Below are positions 18,328 to 27,187 of a stretch of DNA of 51,387 bases, one piece after another (within the stretch, counting starts at the first letter, position 1; each line of letters begins with the position of its first letter). Both the position numbers and the translations under genes were made by a program. This DNA comes from Lachnospiraceae bacterium (lineage in GTDB: Bacteria; Bacillota; Clostridia; Lachnospirales; Lachnospiraceae): positions 1 to 51,387 of the forward strand of contig JAGCVY010000102.1 in NCBI GenBank assembly GCA_017962105.1, read 5' to 3'. A model generated the notes under the pieces. It was not told the origin of the DNA and did no database searches. It worked only from the letters and a program-made list of their open reading frames with translations.

Positions 18328-19917
18328 ATGCAATATGTATTTGATACATTGGGAAACCTGGCGAAGTCCACGGCGTTTGCATCCCTTACCTGGGGCAATC
18401 TGCTGATGATCTTCGTCGCCCTGTTTTTCATGTATTTGGCAATTGCCAAGGATTATGAGCCTCTCCTTTTGGTACCGATTTCCTTTGGTATGCTTCTCGT
18501 AAATATGTACCCGTCGATCATGGCAGCGCCGGTTGACCATGTGTACACATTTTACGATTCGTCAGACAGAAAAATCGTGGAAATCAAAGGCGACGAGGTA
18601 AGCTTTTTCAAGTATGAGGAAGACGGAAAGACACTTTATTACGATGAAAGTGAACTGACCTGCTACCATGTTGACATGGATCAGTTTGAACTGAATGCGG
18701 AAGACATCTTCGGAGTCCATGTATCCCACAAGCAAATCTGCGATATCATTTCACAGAACATGACCACAGACGGTAAAGCGGTTATCCAGAAACTTTGCCA
18801 GTTGTGCGATGTGAACAATACCGGCAGCGACAAGAAACTGAGCGAGGACGAGCTTCGGTTGAAAAACACATTTATCGTGTATTTCGACGCGGCCGGAAAC
18901 GTTGTGTTCAATGCCACCAAGGGTGTTGAAAGCGGCGTATACTATGATTTCTACTGCAAGGACAGCGTGAGGTGCGAAGATACCAAGCAGGCCGGCGGAC
19001 TTCTGCATTACTTCTTCCTTTTGGATGAGTGGGCAATCCTTCCCTGCCTGATCTTCATGGGTGTCGGCGCAATGACCGACTTCGGTCCGCTGATCGCCAA
19101 CCCCAAGAGCTTTATTCTCGGAGCTTCGGCTCAGCTGGGTATTTTTGCAGCCTACCTGATGGCAATTGCCATGGGATTCAATGATAAGGCGGCAGCTGCC
19201 ATCTCCATTATCGGTGGTGCCGACGGCCCGACATCGATCTTCCTGGCGGGTAAATTAGGACAGACGGCGTATATGGGACCGATTGCCGTGGCAGCGTACT
19301 CCTATATGTCCCTCGTTCCGATCATCCAGCCGCCGATCATGAAACTTCTCACCACGAAGAAAGAGCGCCAGATCAAGATGGAGCAGCTTCGTCCGGTATC
19401 CAAACTGGAGAAGATCCTGTTCCCGATCATCGTAACCGTCGTTGTTGTGGCGCTTCTTCCGGATACGGCACCGTTGATCGGATGCTTGATGCTCGGTAAC
19501 CTCTTCCGCGAGTCCGGTGTTGTGCGCCAGCTGCAGGAGACGGCTTCGAACGCTATGATGTACATCGTTGTTATCGTTCTCGGTACGTCCGTAGGTGCGA
19601 CTACGAGTGCAGAGGCATTCCTGAAGCTGGATACCATTAAGATTGTTGCTCTCGGTCTAGTCGCATTTGCATTCGGTACTGCGGGCGGTGTATTGTTCGG
19701 CAAATTAATGTGTAAGGCAACCCACGGAAAGATCAATCCGTTGATTGGTTCCGCAGGCGTTTCCGCCGTTCCTATGGCGGCACGTGTTTCTCAGAAGGTC
19801 GGTGCACAGGAGGATCCTTCCAACTTCCTTCTGATGCATGCGATGGGTCCGAACGTGGCCGGCGTTATCGGTACCGCGGTTGCGGCCGGTGTGTTCATGG
19901 CTATTTTCGGTGTGTAA
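18328..19917 (+). CDS. oadB: Na+-translocating decarboxylase beta subunit with large insertion
   Basis: OadB-type beta subunits decarboxylate carboxybiotin and use the energy to export Na+. The conserved core is clear: [19 protein letters not shown] (243-261), [13 protein letters not shown] with the key aspartate, and [15 protein letters not shown] near the end, in a multi-span protein. It is 529 residues, against roughly 370-430 for typical members. The difference is a hydrophilic insertion at about residues 66-222 with six cysteines, between the second hydrophobic segment and the GLLHYFF segment. ATG 18328 has GGGAGG. oadA follows after 47 bases. Confidence 0.9.
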   Translation: MQYVFDTLGNLAKSTAFASLTWGNLLMIFVALFFMYLAIAKDYEPLLLVPISFGMLLVNMYPSIMAAPVDHVYTFYDSSDRKIVEIKGDEVSFFKYEEDGKTLYYDESELTCYHVDMDQFELNAEDIFGVHVSHKQICDIISQNMTTDGKAVIQKLCQLCDVNNTGSDKKLSEDELRLKNTFIVYFDAAGNVVFNATKGVESGVYYDFYCKDSVRCEDTKQAGGLLHYFFLLDEWAILPCLIFMGVGAMTDFGPLIANPKSFILGASAQLGIFAAYLMAIAMGFNDKAAAAISIIGGADGPTSIFLAGKLGQTAYMGPIAVAAYSYMSLVPIIQPPIMKLLTTKKERQIKMEQLRPVSKLEKILFPIIVTVVVVALLPDTAPLIGCLMLGNLFRESGVVRQLQETASNAMMYIVVIVLGTSVGATTSAEAFLKLDTIKIVALGLVAFAFGTAGGVLFGKLMCKATHGKINPLIGSAGVSAVPMAARVSQKVGAQEDPSNFLLMHAMGPNVAGVIGTAVAAGVFMAIFGV

Positions 19918-19964
19918 TGAAAGAATAATCACGCATCCACTACCGATGCGAAAAGGAGAAATCA

Positions 19965-21377
19965 ATGGCAGATCAGGTGAAAAAACCGGTTAAGATTACA
20001 GAGACCATTTTGCGTGATGCGCATCAGTCTCTGATTGCTACAAGAATGCCTACGGAACTGATGCTTCCCATCGTCGAGAAGATGGATCAGGTCGGTTATC
20101 ATTCCGTAGAGTGCTGGGGCGGCGCGACCTTTGACTCGTGTCTTCGTTTCCTCAAGGAAGATCCTTGGGAGCGCCTCCGCAAGCTTCGTGCAGGATTCAA
20201 AAAGTCGAAACTGCAGATGCTTTTCCGTGGACAGAACATCCTCGGTTACAATCACTACGCTGATGATGTAGTGGAGTATTTCGTACAGAAGTCGATTGCC
20301 AACGGTATCGACATCATCCGTATCTTCGACTGCCTCAACGACCTCCGCAACCTGGAGACCGCGGTAAAGGCTACGAAGAAAGAGGGCGGTCATGCACAGA
20401 TTGCGCTTTCCTATACTCTGGGTGACGCTTACACCCTCGAGTACTGGGAGAAGACCGCGAAGCAGATTGAGGAGATGGGTGCAGATTCCATCTGCATCAA
20501 GGATATGGCAGGCCTTCTGGTTCCTTACAAGGCAACCGAGCTTGTTACCGCACTGAAGAACGGAAGCTCCCTTCCGATCCAGCTGCATACGCACTACACC
20601 TCGGGTGTTGCTTCGATGACTTACCTGAAAGCTGTTGAGGCAGGCTGCGATATCATCGACTGCGCTATGTCACCTTTGGCTCTCGGTACCAGCCAGCCGG
20701 CTACCGAGGTTATGGTTGAGACCTTCCGCGGCACGCCGTACGATTCCGGTCTTGACCAGAACCTTCTTGCGGAGATTGCGGAGTACTTCCGTCCTTACCG
20801 TGAGGAGTGCCTTAAGAGCGGTCTCCTGAACCCGAAGGTTCTCGGCGTTAACATTAAGACCCTTATGTATCAGGTGCCCGGCGGTATGCTTTCGAACCTC
20901 GTGTCCCAGCTCAAGGAAGCAGGTGCCGAGGATAAGTTCGAGGCTGTGCTTGAGGAAGTTCCGAGAGTTCGTAAGGACTTCGGTGAGCCCCCGTTGGTTA
21001 CTCCGTCGTCCCAGATCGTCGGTACGCAGGCCGTTCTCAACGTTCTGCAGGGCGAGCGCTACAAGCTGGTTACGAAGGAGTCGAAGAAGATCCTCTCCGG
21101 CGAGTTCGGCCAGACCATCAAGCCCTTCAATCCCGAGGTTCAGAAGAAGTGCATCGGCGATGTGAAGCCCATCACCTGCCGTCCGGCAGACCTCATCGAG
21201 CCGCAGCTTCCGAAGTTCAAGGAAGAGTGCAAGCAGTGGGTTCAGCAGGAAGAGGACGTTCTGTCCTACGCTTTGTTCCCGCAGGTTGCAACCGAGTTCT
21301 TCAAGTACCGTCAGGCTCAGCAGACCGGCGTGGATGTAACCAAGGCCGACGCTGCGACCAAGTCCTACCCCGTATAA
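19965..21377 (+). CDS. oadA: Oxaloacetate decarboxylase alpha / pyruvate carboxyltransferase subunit without biotin domain
   Basis: This 470-residue TIM-barrel carboxyltransferase transfers CO2 between oxaloacetate/pyruvate and biotin. Hallmarks are ITETILRDAHQSLIATRM with the metal-binding aspartate, WGGATFD, CIKDMAGLL with the catalytic lysine, and LHTHYTSGVASM with the metal-binding histidines. A conserved carboxylase domain occupies the C-terminal third. It ends without the biotinyl domain found in OadA or pyruvate carboxylase, so it must use the separate carrier encoded upstream. It is last in the operon, and a strong terminator follows after 11 bases. Confidence 0.92.
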   Translation: MADQVKKPVKITETILRDAHQSLIATRMPTELMLPIVEKMDQVGYHSVECWGGATFDSCLRFLKEDPWERLRKLRAGFKKSKLQMLFRGQNILGYNHYADDVVEYFVQKSIANGIDIIRIFDCLNDLRNLETAVKATKKEGGHAQIALSYTLGDAYTLEYWEKTAKQIEEMGADSICIKDMAGLLVPYKATELVTALKNGSSLPIQLHTHYTSGVASMTYLKAVEAGCDIIDCAMSPLALGTSQPATEVMVETFRGTPYDSGLDQNLLAEIAEYFRPYREECLKSGLLNPKVLGVNIKTLMYQVPGGMLSNLVSQLKEAGAEDKFEAVLEEVPRVRKDFGEPPLVTPSSQIVGTQAVLNVLQGERYKLVTKESKKILSGEFGQTIKPFNPEVQKKCIGDVKPITCRPADLIEPQLPKFKEECKQWVQQEEDVLSYALFPQVATEFFKYRQAQQTGVDVTKADAATKSYPV

Positions 21378-21388
21378 GACCTTTTCCG

Positions 21389-21420
21389 GAAGCCCCCGCG
21401 ATCACGGGGGCTTCTTTGTT
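21389..21420 (+). terminator. Intrinsic terminator after oadA
   Basis: A perfect 10-base stem (GAAGCCCCCG/CGGGGGCTTC) with a six-base loop is followed by TTTGTT. It ends the five-gene decarboxylase operon. Confidence 0.88.
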
Positions 21421-21588
21421 GTTTATGTTGAAACGGCTTTACGCAATACGGAAAATATAGTAGAATACCTTTTAAAGACGGAAAATAGTGGTTATTCTCA
21501 GATACTGAGAGTGATTTACGGTTTGCGGGGTGGTCTTTCTTCTCTCAGAACCGTAGAATGAGGCCAAAAAACGGAGGTGATCACGTAT

Positions 21589-22308
21589 ATGGGAAAGAAA
21601 ACACTTGGCAGTTTTTTGGCGGCTCTGCGCAAATCGAGCGGTATGACCCAGAAGGATCTTGCGGAGAGACTATGCGTTTCGGATAAGGCGGTCAGCCGAT
21701 GGGAGAGAGATGAGACGTATCCGGACCTGACCATGATCCCCGTTATCGCGGATATTTTCGGTGTGTCTTCCGATGAGCTGTTGCGCGGTCAGCGGGGTAC
21801 CGGGGAGAGTAACGGTACTGTTTCAGAGGGGTATAAGCGTTCCGAGAAGGAAGTTAAGGTGTATTCGGAGCGGGTTCTGTTCCGGTATCTGGCCGCGGTA
21901 ATGATCTGCATCGGTTCTGTTGTTGCGGCCTGTCTTATTCGTTCAATCCTTTATTCGCTTTCCAATCCCGGTCCCCCGGCCGGCGTTGTCATTTACAATC
22001 TTTTCGAGGGTATCTGTATCGGAGTTTGGATCGCAGTTATAGTGGTCGTTGTTCTGTATTATCTGTCGAATCGCAATAAACTGGCCGGGTTGGAGGGTTA
22101 TGAAAGTATCCTTGAGCCGGCGAAGAGGAAACTGCAGAGAAGATTCCGATGGGCTCTGCTTGTGGCAATTGCCATGTTCGCGTTTGTGTTCATGCATACC
22201 GGTGAACTGGAATGGACCGCGTTCATCATTTTCGGGGTTATTGTCGGTGTTCCGTTGCTGATAAAGTTTGTCGGGTGGCTGGTTTTCTCGGGAAATCAAT
22301 CGGCCTGA
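21589..22308 (+). CDS. XRE-family HTH regulator with membrane domain
   Basis: This 239-residue protein starts with an XRE helix-turn-helix domain at about residues 5-65 (LAALRKSSGMTQKDLAERL, SDKAVSRWERDETYPD). About four hydrophobic segments follow (AAVMICIGSVVAACLI, GVWIAVIVVVVLYYL, ALLVAIAMFAFVFM, FIIFGVIVGVPLLI). It may be a DNA-binding regulator tethered to the membrane, perhaps sensing membrane state; the target is unknown. ATG 21589 has GGAGGTGA at 21573-21580. The zinc-ribbon gene follows and may be co-transcribed. The 5' spacer holds two octamer copies 30 bases apart and a CTCAG-ATA-CTGAG inverted repeat. Confidence 0.82.
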   Translation: MGKKTLGSFLAALRKSSGMTQKDLAERLCVSDKAVSRWERDETYPDLTMIPVIADIFGVSSDELLRGQRGTGESNGTVSEGYKRSEKEVKVYSERVLFRYLAAVMICIGSVVAACLIRSILYSLSNPGPPAGVVIYNLFEGICIGVWIAVIVVVVLYYLSNRNKLAGLEGYESILEPAKRKLQRRFRWALLVAIAMFAFVFMHTGELEWTAFIIFGVIVGVPLLIKFVGWLVFSGNQSA

Positions 22309-22382
22309 TCGCAGGGAATCAATCTGATTGCATGAATAAGGAAAGGTGGTAATCAATGAGTGAAATTTAACCCTTAGACCCG

Positions 22383-22898
22383 TTGGTGACGTGCCCAGCT
22401 TGTAAAAACCGCATTTTCCGGTCGCATACAACCTGTCCTCGATGCGGTGTGAATCTGGTTGATGGGAAGGCAAACGGCCGCCTGCGGAAACGATTCATGC
22501 TTTTACAGGGATTGGCGGACGGATCGAATCCATACGATGAATATGCGAGAACAAAGAAAATGAAGAAGGCTGAGGAGCAGGCGGCGATTGCACGGTCCAA
22601 AACCTCCGGCAAGTCGAATCAAGCGGTTGCCGGGATGGTCCGGTGTCGTTCCTGCTGGCATGACAATCTTCCCGGAGCAACCGTTTGCGGGAACTGCGGA
22701 GCGTCCCTGCCGCGGAGTGGCACTTCCGGAAGCAAAACCAGGCCGAAGGCATGCCGGTGCGGCTTTGACAATCCTCCGCTTGCGAGAATTTGTCTCCAAT
22801 GCGGGGGAACCATAAAACTGAAATGTCCGGTTTGCGGGCACAGAAACAATTCGGATGCATTACAATGCGCAAAATGCGGGGAACCGTTTTCCTATTGA
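22383..22898 (+). CDS. Zinc-ribbon protein, possible early nonsense mutation
   Basis: The 171 residues contain four Cys-x2-Cys pairs of pairs: CPAC/CPRC, CRSC/CGNC, CRCG/CLQC and CPVC/CAKC. This suggests tandem zinc ribbons of the double-zinc-ribbon type. Function is not recognisable. The natural start looks like ATG 22356, with AAAGGTGG upstream, but that frame reads MSEI and then TAA (22368-22370) before continuing in the same frame into this protein. The annotated start is the TTG at 22383 (GTG at 22386 is the alternative), 12 bases after that stop and without its own Shine-Dalgarno site. It may therefore be a pseudogene, a reinitiation product or a sequencing error. Confidence 0.6.
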   Translation: MVTCPACKNRIFRSHTTCPRCGVNLVDGKANGRLRKRFMLLQGLADGSNPYDEYARTKKMKKAEEQAAIARSKTSGKSNQAVAGMVRCRSCWHDNLPGATVCGNCGASLPRSGTSGSKTRPKACRCGFDNPPLARICLQCGGTIKLKCPVCGHRNNSDALQCAKCGEPFSY

Positions 22899-22959
22899 GC
22901 AGTATTACAATTGAAAGAATACTTTCCTGAGTACTGTTCCGTGGATAAATATATACTTT

Positions 22960-22980
22960 GAACCTGCGAGGAGCAGGTTC
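22960..22980. repeat. Inverted repeat just before the cysteine desulfurase gene
   Basis: A perfect 8-base inverted repeat (GAACCTGC/GCAGGTTC) with a five-base loop ends 13 bases before the ATG. No T-run follows. It could be an operator or an mRNA hairpin affecting translation. Confidence 0.5.
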
Positions 22981-22993
22981 CTTCGAGGTAACA

Positions 22994-24187
22994 ATGGCGA
23001 TTTATCTTGACAATGCAGCTGCGATGAGAGCAAGGGCGGAGGCGCTTGCGGCAGCGATGCCTTACATGGCGGAGCAGTACGGAAATCCGTCGTCTCTGCA
23101 CACGCCTGGCTTGACGGCGAAGAAAGCGATCCAGAAGGCGCGGGAGGACATCGCGACATGCCTTTGGTGCAAACCGAACGAGCTGGTGTTTACCTCCGGC
23201 GGGACGGAGAGCATCAATCTGGGGATCAAGGGATTTTTCGAGGCGAACCGGTCCAGGGGGAAGCATATTATCACGACCAATATCGAGCACCATGCGGTTT
23301 CGGAGAGCCTTGCGTGGCTTCGGACGTTAGGCGCTGATATCACCGTTCTCCCCGTGAACGGCGAGGGCCTCATCACCGTGGAGCAGATTGTCCGGGCGAT
23401 CCGTCCGGACACTGTGCTGATCGCGGTGCAGTACGCCAACAACGAGATCGGCAGCATTCAACCCATCGCGGAGATTGCAGGGGTTGCGAAGGGGAAGGGG
23501 ATTGCATTGTTTGTCGACGCCGTACAGGCGGTGGGACATGTTCCGTTTGCGCTGGGGAGCGCCGAGGGAGCAGGGAAACTTCCGCAGGGAACGACGTCGC
23601 AGGATTTTCTGGGGATTACGATGCTGGCCGCTTCCGCGCACAAATTCGGCGGCCCGAAGGGAACCGGCTTTTTGTTTGTCCGCGAGGGAACGAAGCTTGC
23701 GCCGCAGATGCACGGGGGACCGCAGGAGATGCGTCTCCGGGCCGGCACGGAAAATGTCCCCGGCATCGTCGGGATGGCTGCGGCTATCATTTCCTCCTGC
23801 AGGGAGCTTCGGGAGGATTCGCGGAAAATGCGCGCCCTGCGCGACAACATGATCGACCGTATTTTGGAGACGATCCCGGATTCGCGGGTGAACGGTACCC
23901 GGACAAACCGTCTGCCCGGCAATGTGAGCATCTCCTTCGCCGGCGTGGAGGCGGCGTCCGTGCTTGTCCTGATGGATATGGCCGGGATCGCCTGCTCCGG
24001 CGGTTCGGCGTGCACCTCGGCGTCAGGGACCGTGTCCCATGTCATTCAGGCGATCCATATGCCCGAGGAGTACGAGAACGGAACCATCCGCATGACCCTT
24101 TCGCCCGACACGACGAGAGCGGAGGTGGATGCCGCCATCGCCGCGCTCACGGAGATCGTGGCGAAGCTTCGAGCGGGACGACAGTGA
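22994..24187 (+). CDS. Cysteine desulfurase (NifS/IscS family)
   Basis: This PLP enzyme removes sulfur from cysteine to supply Fe-S clusters or thiolated tRNA. The 397 residues begin IYLDNAAAMRA, where the family usually has IYLDNAATT. They then show YGNPSSLH, TNIEHHAVSES with the PLP-stacking histidine, VDAVQAVGH, the Schiff-base lysine in ASAHKFGGPKG, and the catalytic cysteine in CSGGSACTS. ATG 22994 has CGAGGTAAC. Neither the SufB/C-like genes at 45.6 kb nor thiI is adjacent. The downstream neighbour is the 676-residue methyltransferase, which suggests a sulfur-linked modification role, but this is inference. Confidence 0.92.
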   Translation: MAIYLDNAAAMRARAEALAAAMPYMAEQYGNPSSLHTPGLTAKKAIQKAREDIATCLWCKPNELVFTSGGTESINLGIKGFFEANRSRGKHIITTNIEHHAVSESLAWLRTLGADITVLPVNGEGLITVEQIVRAIRPDTVLIAVQYANNEIGSIQPIAEIAGVAKGKGIALFVDAVQAVGHVPFALGSAEGAGKLPQGTTSQDFLGITMLAASAHKFGGPKGTGFLFVREGTKLAPQMHGGPQEMRLRAGTENVPGIVGMAAAIISSCRELREDSRKMRALRDNMIDRILETIPDSRVNGTRTNRLPGNVSISFAGVEAASVLVLMDMAGIACSGGSACTSASGTVSHVIQAIHMPEEYENGTIRMTLSPDTTRAEVDAAIAALTEIVAKLRAGRQ

Positions 24188-24268
24188 TTTTACGGAGGAA
24201 TAAGATCTCCGGGAAATTGTCGCGTTGCAGTTTTCCGGACGCTATCCAAGGAAGGAGAGTGAGCCGTA

Positions 24269-26299
24269 GTGACAAGTGCAGAGTACTATCTCCATACGGA
24301 CGGAACTCCGAAGCAGGAGCTTCTTGCCGCGAATCCGTGGCTTGCCCTTCTGGCGGAGACAGAACACGTTTATGTAAACCCCGAGAGAGTTGAGAGCGTT
24401 TCGAAGATTTCCGGACGGGAGACCCTTCAGTACGTGATGCGAAGCCTCGATGTTCTGCAGGAGATCACGGGTTCGGGAAGGCTCGGCGATGACTCCCGCG
24501 GGGAGATGAGACACATCATCGAGACGGTCCTGCAGTGGTCCGAGGTGGCCAAGGGAGGCAGTGAAGCGCAGCGCCTTGAGTGGGCGGAGAAGGGGTATCC
24601 TTTGGATATCCATAACGAGGGCTCCGCGTGTATTTACCGCGATTTTGCAAAAAAGGAATCGGCGGGTTCGGAAAATGATGTCGAGCGCATCGCCACCCTG
24701 ATCAAAACCCACGGACTCATCGGACAGAGCATCCGCGGTGAGACGCCGGTGAGCCACAGTGCGCCGCTGTACGCGCTGGCCCAGCGCGGCAACATGGACT
24801 GGTACCAGCTTCTGTATTCGTTAAATGAGTGCATCATCCGGGCGGCGAGCGAGACCGTCTGGCAGAGGGTACGGACCGACGTCGCGACCCTGATCCACCG
24901 GATTCTTCTTGGGGACTGGAGCGAATTTTCCGCGCAGTACCGGCTGGAGCGGCTCTGCCCGTCGGAGTACAACATTTTCCCCGAGGACGCCGAGTGGTTC
25001 GAGAAGAACATTTTCCCGCGGTTTGAACTGTGGTATTTCCAGTCGGCGCTGTCCGGCTTTGAACTGGGGCAGATCCGGACGATCCTGACGGCGGTGCTTA
25101 AGAAGATTGACGGCGCGAAGATCAGCCATATCAACTTTAAGCCGCTGGCGGACTCCCTGTGGTACGATTATGAGGGAAAGAAGCGGATCAACGTTTATAA
25201 GAAACGGATCATCGAAAAATACCTCCGCGACGCGTCGGTGCAGAATGTCGACCTTCGCGTGATAAAGGAGAACTGGACTGCCTACGTGGATTTCACATTT
25301 TCCGCCGTGTGCGAAAAGCTGATCGATTTCTGCGTGGAGGCGGAGCGATGCGGACTGCTGACCTTTGAGAAGAGCATCATCGTTCTGTATGATATGTTCG
25401 GGTTCCGAAGGGACGCCTTTGACCGGCTCAACAATGAGAACAAGTACTTGTCGACGATGAACGAGACCGCGAACAGCACGAAGGAGAGCATCATTTCCTA
25501 TGTGACAGGGTCTGTCGTGGTGGATGTCGGCTCCGGCGGAGGGGTCCTTCTCGACCGGCTGGAGCAGAATTACCCGGAGAAGCGCATCATCGGGACGGAT
25601 ATCTCAGCCAATGTCATCGATGTGCTGAACCAGAAGAAGAAAAAAGAGGGGCACCGCTGGGAAGTGCGGATTCACAACTTCGTGGACGGAGAGTTCGGGG
25701 AGCCGGCGGACAGCGTGATCTTCTCGTCGATCCTTCACGAGATCTATTCCTACACGGAGACGGAGCGCGGGCGGTTCGATATCGAGAGCGTGAAGAGGGC
25801 TCTTGAGAACGCGTACCGAAGCCTTCGCCCGGGCGGGCGGATCATCATCCGCGACGGCGTGAAGACGGACGGCAGGGAGCTGCGGATCGTGCGTTTTGCG
25901 GACGCTTCGGGTCTTGAGTTTTTAAAAAACTACCGGCAGGATTTCCGGGGACTTACGGACATTCCGGAGGAGGAGAAGATCACCGCGATCGACGAGGAAA
26001 ACCTCACGGTGACCGGTGACATCAACTTCATCCGCGAGTTCATGTACACCTACACCTGGGGCAACGAGAGCTATGCCCACGAGGTGCAGGAGCAGTTCGG
26101 GTATTGGACTTTGGCGGAATATAAGGAGTTTCTGGGAAGCCTCGGGGCCGGACTGATCGTGGCGGAGGAACTTCTGGAGCCGGGGTATCCGGAGCACCTT
26201 CGGGAGAAGCTGACTCTTCTAGATGCCGACGGCAAGGAAACGGATTTTCCGCCTTCCAACTGCATTCTTGTGGCGGAGAAGCCGAAGAAAACGGAATAA
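24269..26299 (+). CDS. Two-domain protein: unknown N-terminal half plus class I SAM methyltransferase
   Basis: Residues from about 410 form a class I methyltransferase, with motif I VVVDVGSGGGVLL near 416-428, the acidic GTDIS and the post-motif LRPGGRIIIRDG. Residues 1-400 are not recognised. They are mostly helical and hydrophilic, with conserved-looking stretches GYPLDIHNEGSACIYRDF and IKTHGLIGQSIRGE, whose histidines could bind metal. GTG 24269 is used, with GGAAGGAGAG 8 bases upstream. It follows the cysteine desulfurase by 81 bases with no terminator between. Total length is 676 residues. The methyltransferase fold is firm; the substrate and the role of the N-terminal half are unknown. 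Confidence 0.75.
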   Translation: MTSAEYYLHTDGTPKQELLAANPWLALLAETEHVYVNPERVESVSKISGRETLQYVMRSLDVLQEITGSGRLGDDSRGEMRHIIETVLQWSEVAKGGSEAQRLEWAEKGYPLDIHNEGSACIYRDFAKKESAGSENDVERIATLIKTHGLIGQSIRGETPVSHSAPLYALAQRGNMDWYQLLYSLNECIIRAASETVWQRVRTDVATLIHRILLGDWSEFSAQYRLERLCPSEYNIFPEDAEWFEKNIFPRFELWYFQSALSGFELGQIRTILTAVLKKIDGAKISHINFKPLADSLWYDYEGKKRINVYKKRIIEKYLRDASVQNVDLRVIKENWTAYVDFTFSAVCEKLIDFCVEAERCGLLTFEKSIIVLYDMFGFRRDAFDRLNNENKYLSTMNETANSTKESIISYVTGSVVVDVGSGGGVLLDRLEQNYPEKRIIGTDISANVIDVLNQKKKKEGHRWEVRIHNFVDGEFGEPADSVIFSSILHEIYSYTETERGRFDIESVKRALENAYRSLRPGGRIIIRDGVKTDGRELRIVRFADASGLEFLKNYRQDFRGLTDIPEEEKITAIDEENLTVTGDINFIREFMYTYTWGNESYAHEVQEQFGYWTLAEYKEFLGSLGAGLIVAEELLEPGYPEHLREKLTLLDADGKETDFPPSNCILVAEKPKKTE

Positions 26300-26305
26300 A
26301 ACAGG

Positions 26306-26341
26306 AAACGCTGCCCGGTTAAGCATCGGACAGCGTTTTTT
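26306..26341. terminator. Bidirectional terminator between convergent genes
   Basis: A 12-base stem with one mismatch (AAACGCTGCCCG against CGGACAGCGTTT) and a nine-base loop is followed by T on the plus strand. On the minus strand it sits just after the PHP gene and is followed by TTTCCTGTTTT-like sequence. Confidence 0.82.
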
Positions 26342-26344
26342 GTG

Positions 26345-27163
26345 TCAGAATTTATGAAATTCGGGAATTCCTTCGGAAAATGTCGCATACTCCGTAAATC
26401 CGATCCCGCGCAGCATGGCCTCCGCCTTGTCGAAGCCGGCGGCGACGTGCTCCGCGTAGTGAGCGTCGGAGGCGATGGTGATCAACCGGCCGCCCAGCTC
26501 GTAATAGCGGGAAGCGATGGCGGCGGAGGGGTTGGTCTCCGGGTAATTTCGGCGAAGCGATCCGGTGTTGATCTCAAGTCCGATATTGCGGCGCAGAAGC
26601 GTCTGCAGGATAGCGTCGATAACATCATGCAGTTTCGGGATATGCACCCGCTTTCCCTTCGGGACATAGCGCATCAGATAATCCAGATGGCCGCAGACGT
26701 GGAACCCGTTGTAGTGTTCCATGTTCCAGAGTTCAGCCTCGAGGTAGCGAAGCATTCCCTTTGTTCCCGTGTAATTATCCCAGTATCCGGGATAGTAGGG
26801 GTCGATGTGCTCAAGGCAATGGGTGGAACCGATGACGAAGTCAAAGGGGTATTTCTTGAGCAGGTCTTCGTAGTACGCCGTCACGGGTGCGACCACATCC
26901 GGCTCGTCCCGGAGACCGAGCTCGACGCCGATCTTCACATCGATGCGTCCGCGCCATTGTTCCTTAAGTTTGCTCATCACCTTCCAGTATTTTTTCGGGT
27001 CGAAGAGAAACTGGGTGTTATCCATCGGGAACAGGTAGTCCATGTGATCCGTGAAGCAGTAGGTCGTCAATCCGCGCTCATAAGCGCTCTGAAGCATGGC
27101 TTCCGGCTCGGCTTTACTGTCCGTTGAAAAGTTTGTGTGGGTGTGCATGTCTGCAAGTATCAT
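26345..27163 (-). CDS. PHP-domain histidinol-phosphatase-type hydrolase
   Basis: This 272-residue protein begins ILADMHTHTNFSTDS, the metal-binding start of PHP phosphoesterases. It has FTDHMDYL, a central IGSTHCLEH, NTGSLRR and a C-terminal SDAHYAEHV, matching the HisJ/HisK histidinol-phosphatase family. It may dephosphorylate histidinol phosphate, but no other his gene is nearby, and PHP proteins often have other substrates. The start has CCGGAGG. It lies 24 bases downstream of rqcH on the same strand and is probably co-transcribed with it. Confidence 0.85.
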   Translation of the reverse strand: MILADMHTHTNFSTDSKAEPEAMLQSAYERGLTTYCFTDHMDYLFPMDNTQFLFDPKKYWKVMSKLKEQWRGRIDVKIGVELGLRDEPDVVAPVTAYYEDLLKKYPFDFVIGSTHCLEHIDPYYPGYWDNYTGTKGMLRYLEAELWNMEHYNGFHVCGHLDYLMRYVPKGKRVHIPKLHDVIDAILQTLLRRNIGLEINTGSLRRNYPETNPSAAIASRYYELGGRLITIASDAHYAEHVAAGFDKAEAMLRGIGFTEYATFSEGIPEFHKF

Positions 27164-27187
27164 GCAATTTGCCTCCGGTTTGATTCG

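Noticed and set aside
21428-21466. A promoter for the HTH regulator (TTGAAA, TATAGT/TAGAAT)
   Set aside because: No pair of boxes has acceptable spacing; the real promoter could not be placed.
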